A stretch of DNA of 64,000 bases from Lineus longissimus (taxonomy: Eukaryota > Nemertea > Pilidiophora > Heteronemertea > Lineidae): contig NC_088315.1 in the NCBI RefSeq assembly GCF_910592395.1, positions 14,865,808-14,929,807 of the forward strand. The letters are read 5' to 3'. The number at the start of each line of letters is the position of its first letter. The first letter of the stretch is position 1. Shown here one piece after another: positions 22,703 to 35,078 of the stretch. The notes beneath the pieces were generated by a model, which ran no database searches, was not told where the DNA came from, and was given only the letters and a program-made list of their open reading frames with translations. A program made the translations under genes and the position numbers.

Positions 22703-24311
22703 TTAGCTGCTTTCTTCAAGGAGACATAATCTGTGAACTGGGCGCTTGTACAATGCTCCTCCTCCCTTTCTTACTTCTACCACTCTCACGCAGCCATCTG
22801 CTCCCGGAAATGTCTGAGTGACGATGGCCATTGGCCATTGGCCATTGCCATTGCCGTTGCTCCAACTGCCACTTTGTTCTTTCATGCAAGAGTGTCAAAT
22901 ACTCCTTGAGGAATCTCTTCCAGAAATGATCAGCGAGCACCTGAGCACGTCTCCATTTGCTCCTGTGGTACTGATCGTTCTCAACAAATTTCCCTGGCGG
23001 TAGCCGAATGGCCCTCCTCTGCAATAGAAAGTGACCAGGAGTGAGTGCCTCTTCATCCTTAGGGTCCTCGCTCGCCTTACAGAGAGGCCTACTATTAAGT
23101 ATGGCTTCAGCCTCAACATGAGCGGTGTGAAGAGTTTCGTCTGATACTAGGCCTTCTCCCAGGATAGCCTTCAAAGTCCGCTTTGTTGACCGTACCAGTC
23201 TCTCCCACACTCCAGACATGTGTGGTGCACCAGGTGGCTGGAAATGCCATCTAATCCCTTTCTGACTCAGCTCAGCTTCAATCTGCCCTTGATTCCACTG
23301 TTCCATTGCCTCTCGCAATTCTCTCTCTCCGCCGACAAAATTGGTTCCGTTGTCAGACCACATGTCTGAGGGGCATCCTCTGCGTCCAATGAATCGCCGC
23401 AGGGCATTCACAAATGAACTGGTGTCCATTGACTCTGCTATTTAGAGATGTACTGCCCTCACGTTCATGCACTCGAACAATACTCCCCATCTCTTGACCG
23501 TCGATCTTCCACGCTTGACTAACATCGGCACGTAATAATCAACTCCTGTCCTCGTAAAGGGTGGATCACACGCAATCAATCGCATATCTGGCAAGTTTGC
23601 CATCCTCTGGGTCATCTTCTGAGCCAATCTCTTCCTGCATCCGATGCATTTTTTTAGTATCCTTCGTACTGCAAACCTGGCCTGCGGAATCCAAAAACTC
23701 TCTCGCATTTTTGCCAACACATGTTCTTGACCAGCATGTTTGGTTGCCAAGTGGAAATGCTCAATCAGCAAACTTGAGACGTGATGGTGCTTAGGCAAAA
23801 TCATAGGATAAACACAATCGAACGACACTGGGGCTCCGGCGATCCGTCCTCCCACTCGTAACAGGCCATCAATCAGTACAGAACTCAAACATTTCAGCTT
23901 GCTCTTGGTCTTGACACGGCCAATATTCTCGAGACTCTCTATGTCTTCCTGAAACTCCAATCGAGTCCAGTTCGAATACCTTTCCAGTAGCTTTGATACA
24001 ACTGGCTTCTCCTCTACACCAATAGCTCCAATCATCCTTTCTTCCTTGATCTCAGGGTCTTCATTGGGCAGTGGCGGAACTTCTACATTTGGCCAGTTCT
24101 CCTCTGATCCCCAGAGAAATTCTGGTCCTCTAAACCAATGGCTTGCTTTGAGAAAGCTCTTGACTGACTGTCCTCTCGATGCTAAGTCTGCTGGATTCAT
24201 GCATCCAGGAATGTGCTGCCACTGATCTATTTTTGACCCATCACGAATTTCACCAACCCTGTTGGCAACGTAAGTCTTGAACCGGCGATTTTCACTCCTG
24301 ATATACTGCAA
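22703..24311 (-). pseudogene. BEL/Pao integrase (with RNase H tail), one in-frame stop
   Basis: The zinc-binding H2C2 part reads LIEHFHLATKHAGQEHVLAK and KKCIGCRK. The catalytic core has Asp in RTGVDYYVPMLVKRG, Asp in MWSDNGTNFVGGERE and Glu in MSGVWERLVRSTKRTLKAIL. A TAA at 23442-23444 replaces the expected Glu codon after NVRAVHL. The C-terminal end (LYKRPVHRLCLLEES, about 22710-22740) lies in a different frame from the core, so there is at least one frameshift. Integrase would insert the cDNA into the host genome. Confidence 0.8.
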
Positions 24312-25960
24312 CGTGATTTTGGAGTCCGTCTAAAAATATGTGTCCTCCACCAGTAGATCCAACTCGCAAACTTAGCAGGAGCTGTTCTCGACTTCGCATT
24401 CAGGAAGGCACACTCTATTCTCCCGTCATCATATATTTTTCTCAGGTATGCCACACTTCCATAACCGGTCTCACTTGCATCGCAAAAATGATGTAACTGT
24501 ATCCTGCCCTTTGTCTCAGCTGTGAAATACCAACGTGGTATAGCGACGCTCTGTAAACCAGGCAAATCCTTCTTCCAAGTCTCCCATGCTGCCAACAGAT
24601 TTTCCGGAAGTTGCTCATCCCATCCATACTTGCAACTCAGTTGTAGGATCCGTTTGGCCACCAGGGTCACCGGTCCAACCATACCCATTGGATCATAGAT
24701 GGCGCTAACTGCAGCAAGACACTCCCTTCTAGTGTTACTCTGGACTCCACTTTTCTCTAGCCCCGAGACCTGTAATCCAATGCTATCTTCCTCCACGTTC
24801 CATTTGACTCCAAGTGGTCTTTCTACTGTTGGTGTATCCAGGCCGAGGTCTACAGATCCGGTAGCACGTACTTCTCCAGGCAAGGATTTCAGGACCTCAG
24901 TGGAATTTGACACAAACTTTGTCAACTGCATCCTTCCTTCAGCTAACAGTGCAATCAGGCCTAGCGATAGCAAGATTGCAACTCCGACCTTGGCGACACT
25001 CTTCAGGAAATCATCAACATAGAAACTTCGACGTACTGCTGCTGCTACACCTGGATCGTACTTCCTGCCATGATCTTCAGCACATTTTCTCAGTCCAAAC
25101 GTGCATGCACAGGGACTATCTGTAGCACCAAAGATGCGTCTCTTAAATTGACAAACAGCTGGGTCCCTTTCAAGTCCATCTCGCCACCACAGAAACCGCA
25201 ACGCCTCACAGTCTGCTCTCGATACCTTGAACTGGGAAAACATGGCTTTGATGTCTGCTGTATCAGCCACCTTATGCTCCCTGAACCTCATGAGCACGCC
25301 CAAAAGATTATTGTTGAGGTCGGGTCCCTGTCCCAATTCCTTGTTAAGTGAGGTGTTCTTGAACTCAGCTGCAGCATCAAATACTACTCTTACACATCCG
25401 GATTTGTTCACATTCTTCACCCCGTGGTGCGGCAAATACCATACTTTGCCATTTGAAAAATCTGCCTCCTCCGGTGTAAGAACCCTTGCATACCCCTCTT
25501 GAAAATTCGCATCCATCGCTTGTTGATACATCGCAGCATACTCTGGATCCTTGTCAAAGCGTCTTTTCAGGCTGGCCAATCGTTTCTCTGCCATTAGCTT
25601 GTTATCTGGAAGCTCTGGGTTGCTACTCCTCCAGAGTAGTCCATTCTCATAATAGCCTCCTTCTGTTTGATGGGTTGTATTCTCCAACAAAACCAAACAA
25701 CGGCGATCACCAACTGACATCATCTTTACATTGCAATCCTCAAATCCATGCTTCTCCACTTCCCATAACTTCTCAACCGCTTTGCTTTGGTTGGCATCTT
25801 CACCTGTACTCTGGGTTTCTGAAGTTGCACCTTGGTGTGTAACGATGTGGTTGACATCTACTTCTGAGGTTGCACCATCTTGTATTGGGCCAGCCACACA
25901 CCATCCAAGTGGAGTCCTAATTGTTAGGGTCTTTACCATAGCAGCTTTCCAATACCGCAT
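24227..25960 (-). pseudogene. BEL/Pao reverse transcriptase and RNase H
   Basis: The 577-residue frame holds the RT fingers and palm (SGCVRVVFDAAAEFKNTSLN, VADTADIKAMFSQFKV), the catalytic FYVDDFLKSV, a tether, and an RNase H start (HHFCDASETGYGSVAYLRK). Frameshifts at both ends separate it from the protease (near 25930) and from the RNase H continuation TDSKITLQYI (near 24330, where a TAG also lies just before TDS). The YVDD catalytic pair is intact. Confidence 0.85.
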
Positions 25961-27407
25961 GTGCTATAGGCACACTCTCACCGATGAGTACCGATACTGC
26001 ATCAATGTCGACCTTCGCCGAAGGTTGAATCCCCTTGAGATGATCATATGCAGCCAAGTCCATGGCTTCTCGATGATGCCGACTGTCAATGTGCAGTTCA
26101 CCAACAACATATGCCTTTGCTACTGGGATGACAGGCTGGTCTCCATCAATAGGCTGTAAACTACATGTACACACTGTGACATCTTGGGGTTGTCCTTGGA
26201 CAAGAACTGTATTCACCAGAATTGATTCCTGTTTCCCCTTCAACTCCAATATCTTTGCCAATTTCTTTGTCATCAGTGTAGTGCTCTAACCCGTGTCTAG
26301 CAGTCCTAATGTTGTGGCTGACCTTCCATTTTCTGCTAGCACCCGCACTGGCACAACCTTCAGCAAAACATCCCCATGACCTGGCCTAGATGTTGACATG
26401 GCCCCAACCGTCTGGGAAGTGGAACCTGTCTGACTCCTTTCTCTGTCCTTATCCACAGCAGGTGTTGACCAAGACTCTCCAGGCAATCCCTCCTTGCGTT
26501 TGGCATTGTGTAACAGTGAGTGGTGGTCACCACCACAGGTCTCACACGGCTTCTTCCTCCTACAGTCTTTGATCCTGTGCCTTCCAAGACATCCATAGCA
26601 CAAAAGATTTGCCCGTGCAAATTTTCTCCTAGCCTGAGGATCCTCTTTCTTGAACTTGAAGCAGTCCCCGATGAAATGACCCTTTTTGCAAAATCGGCAC
26701 TGTGGCTTAGTGCTATCCTGCTTCTGCTGGTTGTCCTCGCTAGCAGCTTGTGTAGACAGAGTCGTAACCTTGAACTGCGGATTGGGTGCTAAGGCTGTCT
26801 GCTTAGGCTTATCTTTCTTCGTGGCAAATGAACTACTGGTAGAATACGATGCTGATTTCACCTCAAACACTACATGGTTCACAACCTTGGCCAGGCACTT
26901 TACGAAGTCAACCATATCAAACAAGTGTGGAAATCTATCCTGATCTTCTAACCTCGACACCTCTTTCACCCATCTGGCTTGTACTCCTGCTGGCAAACAA
27001 TCGAACACAGCCCTTAGCGTCGCCTGAGTGTCGGCTTCCCTCAGCAGATCAAGATCCGACAGAGTCTTATACGCAGCATTCAACTGGTCAGAGAATTCAA
27101 GCAATCCTTTGCTATCCTGCTGGGTAATCCTCTTGCCGCTGGTGATTCTCTCGATGCAAGATTTCACAATCTGATATGGTCTACCAAATCTGTCTTTCAA
27201 TACGTTTAACGCTTGAGTATAACAATCCTTGGTCCCGTCGAAATGCAGAATTGCCTTATGTGCATCTCCCGTTGTGAGCATCAGCAACTGTGACAGTTTG
27301 AAGCTATCTGTAAAAGGCTTAGTCCCAACTCTCAAATCAAATAATCGACGAAACTTGGTGTATTCTGAAGGAGTACCATCAAAAGACATAGGTGGAGGAG
27401 TAGGCAA
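25917..27407 (-). pseudogene. BEL/Pao gag C-terminal half and protease, interrupted by TAG
   Basis: Gag capsid-like sequence (MSFDGTPSEYTKFRRLFDLR, later GKRITQQDSKGLLEFSDQLN) is followed by zinc knuckles CRFCKKGHFIGDC, CYGCLGRHRIKDC and CETCGGDHHSLLH. The protease begins with LGLLDTG, but a TAG at 26286-26288 sits directly after the active-site DTG; the same frame continues STTLMTKKLAKILELKGKQE. It most simply is a Ser codon mutated to a stop. Confidence 0.8.
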
Positions 27408-27436
27408 CTCAGTCTACAGCGCTAATTTCTCCAATA

Positions 27437-29026
27437 CTAATGCCAATGTTGCGTCACTCGATGCACCCTGGCTCCTCCCCCCATCAGGAAGCTGACGATC
27501 GACTTGACTATAACCAGCTGGGTTGAGCTCCATTGACCCTGCACCCGGTTGCACTTGATATGAGGTTTGAGGCATTTGACCCGCCCCTGTTCCTCCTTGA
27601 TATGAGCTTCGAGGCATTTGACCCGCCCCTGCTCTTCCTTGATAGTAATCAACCTGTGTCCCTGCAGCTGGAAAATGCTATTGTCCCCTGCCATGATAGT
27701 GTTGCCTGCTATCATCACTGCTATGATGCACAACATTTGAGGGGATTTGACTCCTAATAGTCTCTGAGATATGCTAGGAGGCATTTGACTAACTTCCATT
27801 TCGGCTTGGGGCTGATAGTTTGTCATGGAACTAGTGTATGCACACATTGGCTTAATACCGGTATTACAAATGTCATTTGCCATCCGATCTCTGTAGCATA
27901 GGTCCTGATGAACGGCACTGCTCCTAGGTCCATTATCCATATAGTCACCTAGATCCGTGTAGCTAAGACCTGCACTGTGAACTTGATTTCCCCTTTGAAA
28001 TCTGCCTTCACCATTTACCCGGCCTGAGTACTGTGCTTGGCTCGCACAGTCCAGTAAATACTGAACGGGTTCATAATTCTGATGATTTATATCCTGATAC
28101 AATCCTGTGTAGGTTTCCTCCTGTATCATTTGCCTAGACTGGTCGTAAAAGTTTTTAGTGTCACTTTCCCTATCTATAGGCCTATCACTGACTCCCGGTT
28201 CAGGCTTTAATCTAATCACTCTTGGCGAATTGCCAATAGCTCCTGATCCCATGGGTGTGAACCGCACTGCACCCGGGTTGAGCCCCATCCCAGGGCTTAC
28301 TTCATTTTGACTATGCACTGTGTGCCGTGCAATTTTGCGTACCGGTACTCTACTGTTTGCTACATGTATTATTATCACCAATCTCCTTGGTTATAACAGA
28401 CTGCTGTGCTCCCCTTATACCAGCCTGGCGTTTTCCCATCTCATACTCCAAAAGTAATCCCAGCTTCTTGCATTCCTCTTCCATAACGTGAATCTCATTT
28501 TCTAAATTATATCTATGCTGTTTCTGAGCAGTGGTCCCCTGAGATTCACAATTCTGAGCTTTATGCAAAGCTCCACTGCTATGAGTATCATCCGACAGTG
28601 GTGCCATCCCATAAGCGACGTAGAACTATCCTTGCCCTGCCTTTGAGCCAGGTAACAAATTTGATTCCGTGCCGCTAACAAAATATGCTTTATCTGGCGT
28701 CCTATTTCATAATATCTGTCCCATGCAACGCGTGCCTCGGGCTGTAACGCCACAGCACTAAAATTATCCAGCTGTTTCCTGTATTTCTCCGACGATAAAC
28801 AGATGTCCTCCTCAGCATCCTCAATTTCCTCTACGGACATTCCTGTGAGCCCTCCCTCCAATTTACCAACCTTCCTCAACACTATTGCTGATAACTGACC
28901 CAATGATCTCTTAAAGGACACACGTTTCTCCGCAGCGATCGCATCCCAATCGAGTAACGAGCTAGGCCTCCTGATCCTAGGCCTCAAAGACTGGTTCCCA
29001 ATACCATGCTGATCTGCAATATTCAA
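27437..29026 (-). pseudogene. BEL/Pao gag N-terminal half, broken frames
   Basis: From an ATG at 29026, about 200 bp after the LTR, the frame encodes a coiled-coil-rich region (KRSLGQLSAIVLRKVGKLEG and EEIEDAEEDICLSSEKYRKQ), typical of Pao-type gag starts. The open frame changes near 28600 and 28380, and the rest (27437-28381) is Gln/Pro/Tyr-rich and poorly conserved. Confidence 0.6.
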
Positions 29027-29231
29027 AATTTATGTATGCCTTAAGCAAAGTCCCAAGTTGTCAAATACCACCAAAGTGTCCCTTTAAAACTCACGCAAAC
29101 CTATTAACGTTGATCATTGCAGCAAAATCCTATGTTGCTATGCTCATCATATTTATGATGTCACGAACGGAAATGAAGAAACTGCAGTCCTTATTTAAAA
29201 AATCCGTATCATCAAAAAACTGGACCAAACT

Positions 29232-29606
29232 TGTTACATCAGCTACCAATATCCCGAATCAGTTGCTGTCCTGGGGACGAGGTTATAAGAACTCTGTGCG
29301 AGACGCCGAGTACACCCTTTGCTGTACACATAAATCCTAGGGACTAGTATTAATAGACACTCATTTTCGCGGGCTTTTCCGACACTGTCAAAACCATCCA
29401 AATTAAGACTCAGCAAGTTACCAAATGATCGGACAATAACACACAAATGAACAATGCATGTTCCTTTCCTTGTTTAATCACAACACAAGTTAACGGAGAT
29501 ACAATTTAGGTAGAAAATTCCCGATTTCCTGCTTCTATCGCTCTCGTAACTTGCTGCTGCTTCCAAGGCAAATTATCCGACAGCAAGTTACGCCGCCGAT
29601 GTAACA
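29232..29606 (-). repeat. Candidate 5' LTR of the BEL element
   Basis: The 375-bp segment starts TGTTACATC and ends GATGTAACA on the minus strand, a perfect 9-bp inverted terminus of the TG...CA type. The gag ATG follows 206 bp downstream. No second copy was found for comparison. Confidence 0.65.
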
Positions 29607-29699
29607 AATTTCACCATCTGAAACATCAATATACTGTAAACCCCGTTATGCCACCCACACTGGGAGAATGGCTCTCATGGTTTGAATCGATGAATTGCT

Positions 29700-30330
29700 G
29701 GAAAGTGGAATTGTCTTCATAAACTGTTTGATGCCATGACTTCGAGTAATGATTTAGGTTTGCAATGACTTCGAGTAATGATTTAGGTTTGAAAATATAC
29801 CATGGATCTGCAGAAACTTTATGGTATACGATAATTTCTTTCCTCATTTTCCTATTTTTAAAACCATGAACGAAAAAAACGTACTCTTCAGTTAATGTCT
29901 CATGTAAATACTCGTTTCACCATTCTAAGACCAACTGATAAATCAAACGAAATCGAAACCAAGTCCAAGCTGGAACAAATCGTCATGTCCATCGGGCAGC
30001 CTGGAGTTGCCAACCGTCTATGATCCAAATAGGATAGGTTGAATGGCATTTGACGCTCATGTGCATCAGCAAGCTTTGAATTGCATATTCAGAACCGGTA
30101 TAGAAGTGGTCATAGTCCCCTGGAGGTATAGTCCAGAGACTATAAGTCCTAGGGACCATAGTCCGGGGTCATCGTACACTATAGGGACCATAGTCCGGCG
30201 GACTATCCCCACTAGGTATCATGGTCTTAGCACCAGGGATTAATGTCCGACCTGGACTATGAGCCCTGGGGTTAACGGGGGTGATAGTCCGCCTTGATGC
30301 CAAGAGGAGAGAAGTTTTTCAAATACAATA
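29700..30330. repeat. Repeat-derived DNA with shared blocks and tatagtcc palindromes
   Basis: A block at about 29990-30095 (aatggcatttgacgctcatg and attgcatattcagaaccg) recurs around 34850 and 39565-39605. 30105-30290 holds repeated atagtcc/ggactat words. A 27-bp direct duplication lies at about 29735-29790 (cttcgagtaatgatttaggt). No gene. Confidence 0.5.
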
Positions 30331-30810
30331 ATAAAGATGGAGGCGAATTTTCTCAATGAACAGTGTTTATTTTCAAAGAATTCACATTATATTTAAACGT
30401 TGTAAACTTTAAGCTGGCATGCGTTTACGCCTACTTTGCTAGTTTTTCCTCCTTTTGATATTATGTAAGTTCCACTTTCGTTCCTTTTTTCGACTGTATA
30501 TGGGCCCAGCCAAGGTTCACCCTGCTTCCCCCCCCCTCCCTTTCTGTCTGCCCTCCTATTGTTCTTTTTAAGCACCAAAGTCCCAACTTGGAAGAGCTGA
30601 AAAGATATAACCATGTATCACGTACAGAATATCTTGATATAATGGCAATGAAATATCGACAGCCGAGCTTTGCATTACAGACATTTAAGGATGGTTAATA
30701 ATTAACACTCTACAGTGCACTAATTTATGCAAAGCATAATCGCCCCTGCCCCAAGCGTCTCTTTTCTTTTTCGTACCTGTTGTACATCTTGGCGACATCG
30801 CCGCTTGTCA

Positions 30811-32145
30811 TGAGTTTGAGTTTATTTATTTATTATAGTGACCAGTGTTTACATAAAAAAATATAACATATATACATATACAAAATAATTTGTTACACCC
30901 AGCCCTCCTGGGCTTATCAGTCACTTCGATTACAATTTAATTAACGTCATTACGCTGCAGCACCCCTTCTGCCCCCCCCCCCCCCCCCCCCTACTGCACA
31001 GGGTGGGTGAGCCATGGTTTTTCCTAGACTGGTGCAGTAGGTGTGGGACAAAAGGGATCCCGCAGTGTAATGGGATGAAGAATACATAGATTTATACGTT
31101 AAATATATCGAATAAAGGTCAACGCGTGTAAAACAAAGTGTTATAACGAGTCCTCGAAGCCACGGAAATAAACTTAGAAGTAAGGGTATGGCTATACGTG
31201 CAACAGTAAATAAACTTATCTTCTGTACTAAGATTAACAAAATTAGGGTGAATGTTTATAACAGAGTTATAAAAAGCTTGACGTGATGCGTTGTAACGTG
31301 GACAATGACATAAAAAGTGCATTTCGTCTTCACAGACATTTAAATTACAGAGTTTACAAGTGCGGAGTTCAGGTGGCGTGCCAGTGAAACGACCTGTTTC
31401 TATTTCTAGTGGCAGTACGCCGCAACGGAATTAGAAAACATGTAACGTAATTCTCAACTTGGTATGTTTTCTTAAACTTAACATACGTCCTGAGCTTAGG
31501 CTTTATGGCAATCATCTGCGTCCAAGAATTGGAGCAAACCCGCAAAATCTCTCCCCGTACAGCCTCAAGGTTGCAGGCCCCGGGGTTGGCCCCATCCATC
31601 AGGTCCGCCCTCCCAATGTGTTGAAGGATAGAACGGACATTCGAGCACCAGTTATTATTCATACGGCTCCCTCGCATGTCATACAAAAAAACATGCTTTA
31701 GAATTCCGTTTCTGTTTAGCTTACATAACCGATTCCAATACCGAACAATGTTAACCCATCTCCTTTACCGGGCTGGCAACCATCCGAAATCTCCCTGGTA
31801 TCCAACAATAGGTGCCCGGGGTGGCAGCCCAAGAAAGTACCGAATGGCCCGGTTTTGTACTGCCTCAATTTTGTCAAATGCATCGTACCCCCAAACTTCA
31901 GATCCATAATCGAGAATCGGTGCCACCCCCGACTCAAAGAGCTTGGTGTATGTACTGTAGCCAATATCTCTGAACTCTCTGAACTTGTGAATAACACTCC
32001 CAAGGGCTCTACCTCCACTTTGCCCTAAAGTATCTGCATTAATGCTCATGTCTAAAACTCGTCAAAAATCGTCATTTAAGTTTCCGATCCTCTCGTTAAA
32101 GTCTCCCCCTAAAATAATACAGTCTGCATAACTAAGTGAGTATAT
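30811..32145 (-). pseudogene. LINE fragment, internally deleted, with microsatellite tail
   Basis: At 32060-32145 the minus strand encodes an endonuclease motif (IILGGDFNERIGNLNDDF). It then jumps to the C-terminal part of a LINE ORF2 (YTKLFESGVAPILDYGSEVW and GLPPRAPIVGYQGDFGWLPA), and on to a Cys/His motif (CKLCNLNVCEDEMHFLCHC, about 31310-31350). The reverse transcriptase is deleted. The 3' end carries an (aata)n tail at about 30820-30836. The insertion replaces the core of the surrounding integrase gene. Confidence 0.75.
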
Positions 32146-33094
32146 CAGGGCAATTAGATGACTTCGGGGTCTTGACAGGAATTGGATGAAGTGGATAACC
32201 AACATTCGGTGTCTTCTGGTTGACTCTCTGGCACCTGTCACTTTTTTTTATGAATGACACTACGTCTTCGTAGAGGGTTGGCCACCAGTAGCGCTTTTGA
32301 ACTGGGGCGACAGTCTTATCACGCCCGAAGTGACCACCTATGGAGATAAGATCATTTATGGTATTACTGTTATTGAAATGCAACCTGGTAACTTGACCTG
32401 CACGAATGACTAACAAGTTTTATGATAACTCATCTATGCTGACAAATCGAATATAATCCAAAAGTGGAACTTTTTGATAGCATATATTGTTCAGCTTACA
32501 AATCAGAGCTTTCGTAGCAATCCAGCTACTTCGTCAGTGACGATCTGCGCATGCGCGGATGCGTAGACTAACAAGTTGCTTTAACAAAGTTTTGAAGATG
32601 GCACTGGACCAATGCAGTCGATGCGGTCATTTAGGCACAAGAACAAAAAAATCTCAATAGAGGCCTCTACCTGGAAAACTGAAGCAAGAGAATAAGAAGC
32701 TACCAGTGAAAGAGTAACAAGTTTTCCGAGTAATTACCATATTTGCCGCCGTGAAGTCCATGTAAAATGTTGTTTCTCTCATTTTCTTCGCGCAAGACCT
32801 TACGCCAGTCACCATTCTGATTTGGAGCCTCATGATCATCTGACCCCGAGGTCCCCTCAATATCTGGTTTCGGTGTTGTTACCACTTTGTACCAAAGGCT
32901 GCCATCCTGCAACTAAAATTGACACAGTTTAGATTATCTTAGGATTTTACCTATCAGCTCGGAAATATTTCATAATGCGCGGTTTCGGTCTAATTCTCAC
33001 CAAAAGAAATATCTAATTTGCGTTAATTAGGTCCAGCTACATGAAACTGCAGTTAGCAATTATAATATGTCCTTATATCAAAGGGGTTGTTAGG

Positions 33095-33280
33095 GGCAAT
33101 GGTCCGCTGGACTATAACATATATATGAGTGGTAGTCCATTGGACTATCTTCTCTAGTACTGGTGATCCATGGACTGTAATTCCCCGGGGTTATAGTCAA
33201 CCGGACTATAATTGCTTGAGATTATAGTCCAGTGGACCACAGTCACTAGGTAATAAAGTCCGGAGGACAATCATCCCTAC
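33095..33280. repeat. Cluster of degenerate atagtcc/ggactat palindromes
   Basis: Short inverted pairs such as ggtccgctggactataac and tagtccattggactat recur. Similar clusters lie at 30105-30290 and 33890-34060, and all three flank or lie within the integrase gene. They could be subterminal binding sites of the element that carried it. Confidence 0.5.
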
Positions 33281-33716
33281 GTAAGTAATAGTTGCAATCA
33301 TGATATCGGGAGAATAATATCATAGGTTTACCTTGTAATTCCTGGCTGCAACTCTACGAATACTACGTTTGTGGTTAGCGGTAGCGTCTGCGCCGTACTT
33401 CCTTTCAGTAAGGTAAAGAAACACTTCATCGAGGTCGACAGTTTGTCGGGTATTGCGAGTAGTAATTGTTGCTGAAGGTTTCACCATTCTTCCTACCTGG
33501 TCCAATCAAACTTGCAGGCATATGAGGTAGGGTCAACCTTTGCAACGTTTTTTATACTAGGCAATTTGAATGTCATTACATCAATCCTCTAAGACATTTA
33601 AAAAGAAATTGGGCGCAGGCCCGCAGAATTTGTTCAACTCCTGTCTGGCCCTTTGAAACAAAAATGAATCAAATGCGACACACCCATGATATAGGAAAAT
33701 ATTACATAAAAAAAGG

Positions 33717-33789
33717 TGGGAGCGCCCGGAGTCGAACTCGGTTCATGGTACTTACAAGAACTTCACCTTTACCACTACACCACGGAGCG
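33717..33789 (-). tRNA. tRNA-like sequence, probably pseudogene or SINE head
   Basis: The minus strand has an A box (TGGTGTAGTGG), a B box (GAGTTCGACTCC) at the normal spacing, and a run of seven T just downstream as a Pol III terminator. The two acceptor-stem halves do not pair (cgctccg with cgctccc), so a working tRNA is unlikely. An anticodon TGT in CTTGTAA is possible but uncertain. Confidence 0.4.
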
Positions 33790-34071
33790 GTTGACGGTCA
33801 CCTCCTAATTTTTAACCTATTTGTTATTGCGAGCATGAATGAACCATAGCGTAATAAGTATTGATTATGAAAGGACATGCGGACTATGATTTCTGTCATG
33901 GTTGTAAAAGTGTATATAGTCCGCTAGGGATTATAGTCCGTTACTTATACTATTATTATTATAGTAATCTACTTATAGGAAGGTTAGGGATAGAAGTCCG
34001 GTTAAGACTGCTATCCCTAGGGATCATGGTCCTCCGGACCATGACTCCAGGTGGACAATATCATCTGTCAC

Positions 34072-34864
34072 ACCGGTCTTAGATTGGTGTATCTAGAGTA
34101 TTAACAGTGATGTAAATGTCATTTTCTACTTTGGGTGATAAATGTTAGAACTTGATTTCGTTTAGATTTGTTTAGGTTCGTTAAAATTATCTAAAATGCA
34201 TGGTTTAGTTGGCTGCTCTATATCTGCTGCCACGTTGTTCAGTATTGTCTGTATATTATCTCATGTACTCAAGTACCGGTGTAATACTTTTAGCTATCCA
34301 AGGACTGAGTGGATTTGAACAAGCATTATGGTATGAATTTCCTTGAAAGCTTTTTCGATTTAAACTACAAAATGTATTCCCCAGTTACTAGTATTGCCTC
34401 CTGTTTATACTCTATATAGTTTCAACGATTTAAGACTGGTCGAGAAATCGAAACAAAGGTCAAAGCGAAACATGACCTCATGAACAATCAGCAAAGGATC
34501 TCCGTTTTGCGAGTTGTCGTCAATCCAGGCGACAAACCCTCTCGAAACTCCTCGATTCGACTATGTCATGGATATACCACGATGGGCGTAGCTGGATCGG
34601 GAAGTTTCACTGAAATAGCTAGATCCAGCTTTGTTGACACGTGGCCGAATGTACATTTTAGACACAGTAAATATTGCAAGATATGTCGCTGAATCTTACC
34701 GATTGTCAAGTGGGTTTGACCAGTTCAGAGCATATTGGGAGTTTCTGCGGATGTAAATGGCGACACTTTCCGAATTGGTAACTCACAAAACGGGGATCCT
34801 AAGCCAAACTGATGATAATCGACCAACCCATTGTCTATCCAAATTGGACAGGTCGAATGGCATG
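34072..34864. repeat. Diverged repeat unit, first copy
   Basis: The start (gtcttagattggtgtatcta) and the following 250 bp align with 39604-39800 in the same orientation. Its end runs into the flank of the MULE-type MITE copy II, so the unit of about 850 bp appears tandemly repeated. Confidence 0.5.
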
Positions 34865-35078
34865 TGACGATCAAGGAGGATACCGCGGTGACGTCACGGC
34901 TTTTCCAAGATGGCGCTGCATATTGTAAACAAACTCGATCCACGGCCAAGGGAAAATCAAGTCATCAAAAAAGTTAGATTTTTCGCATCAAATCAGAGTT
35001 ATCAGTACTTTTCTGCTATGAAATATTAAAGTCTTCAGACAATAAGCTATCATTTGAATAATGAAAAGGGTTCATCCC

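Larger units (their letters stand above)
22690..29606 (-). mobile_element. BEL/Pao LTR retrotransposon, 3' end missing
   Basis: The minus strand carries, in order, a 5' LTR (29232-29606), gag with zinc knuckles, protease, reverse transcriptase, RNase H and integrase, the BEL/Pao order. The coding part is nearly complete but has several frameshifts and stops. No second LTR is seen after the integrase, so the 3' end is truncated or too diverged to see. Confidence 0.85.
30393..33505 (-). pseudogene. Exon-split integrase gene (Ginger/KRBA2-like), core missing
   Basis: Exon 33332-33505 encodes DEVFLYLTERKYGADATAN and RSIRRVAARNYK. Exon 32738-32912 continues LQDGSLWYKVV to HGLHGGKYG. An exon ending at the acceptor at 32337 continues in phase 1 with GHFGRDKTVAPVQKRYWWP and FIKKSDRCQRVNQKTP. 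Together these form an integrase H2C2 zinc domain, with the first Cys replaced by Ser. The DDE core is absent and its place is filled by a LINE fragment. A last exon (30393-30596, acceptor ttttcag) encodes a GPY-type C-terminal domain (VGTLVLKKNNRRADRKGG, WLGPYTV). The phases fit, so this was a spliced gene, not a processed gypsy copy. It might be a transposon gene or a domesticated one; with the core gone it is inactive. Confidence 0.65.
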
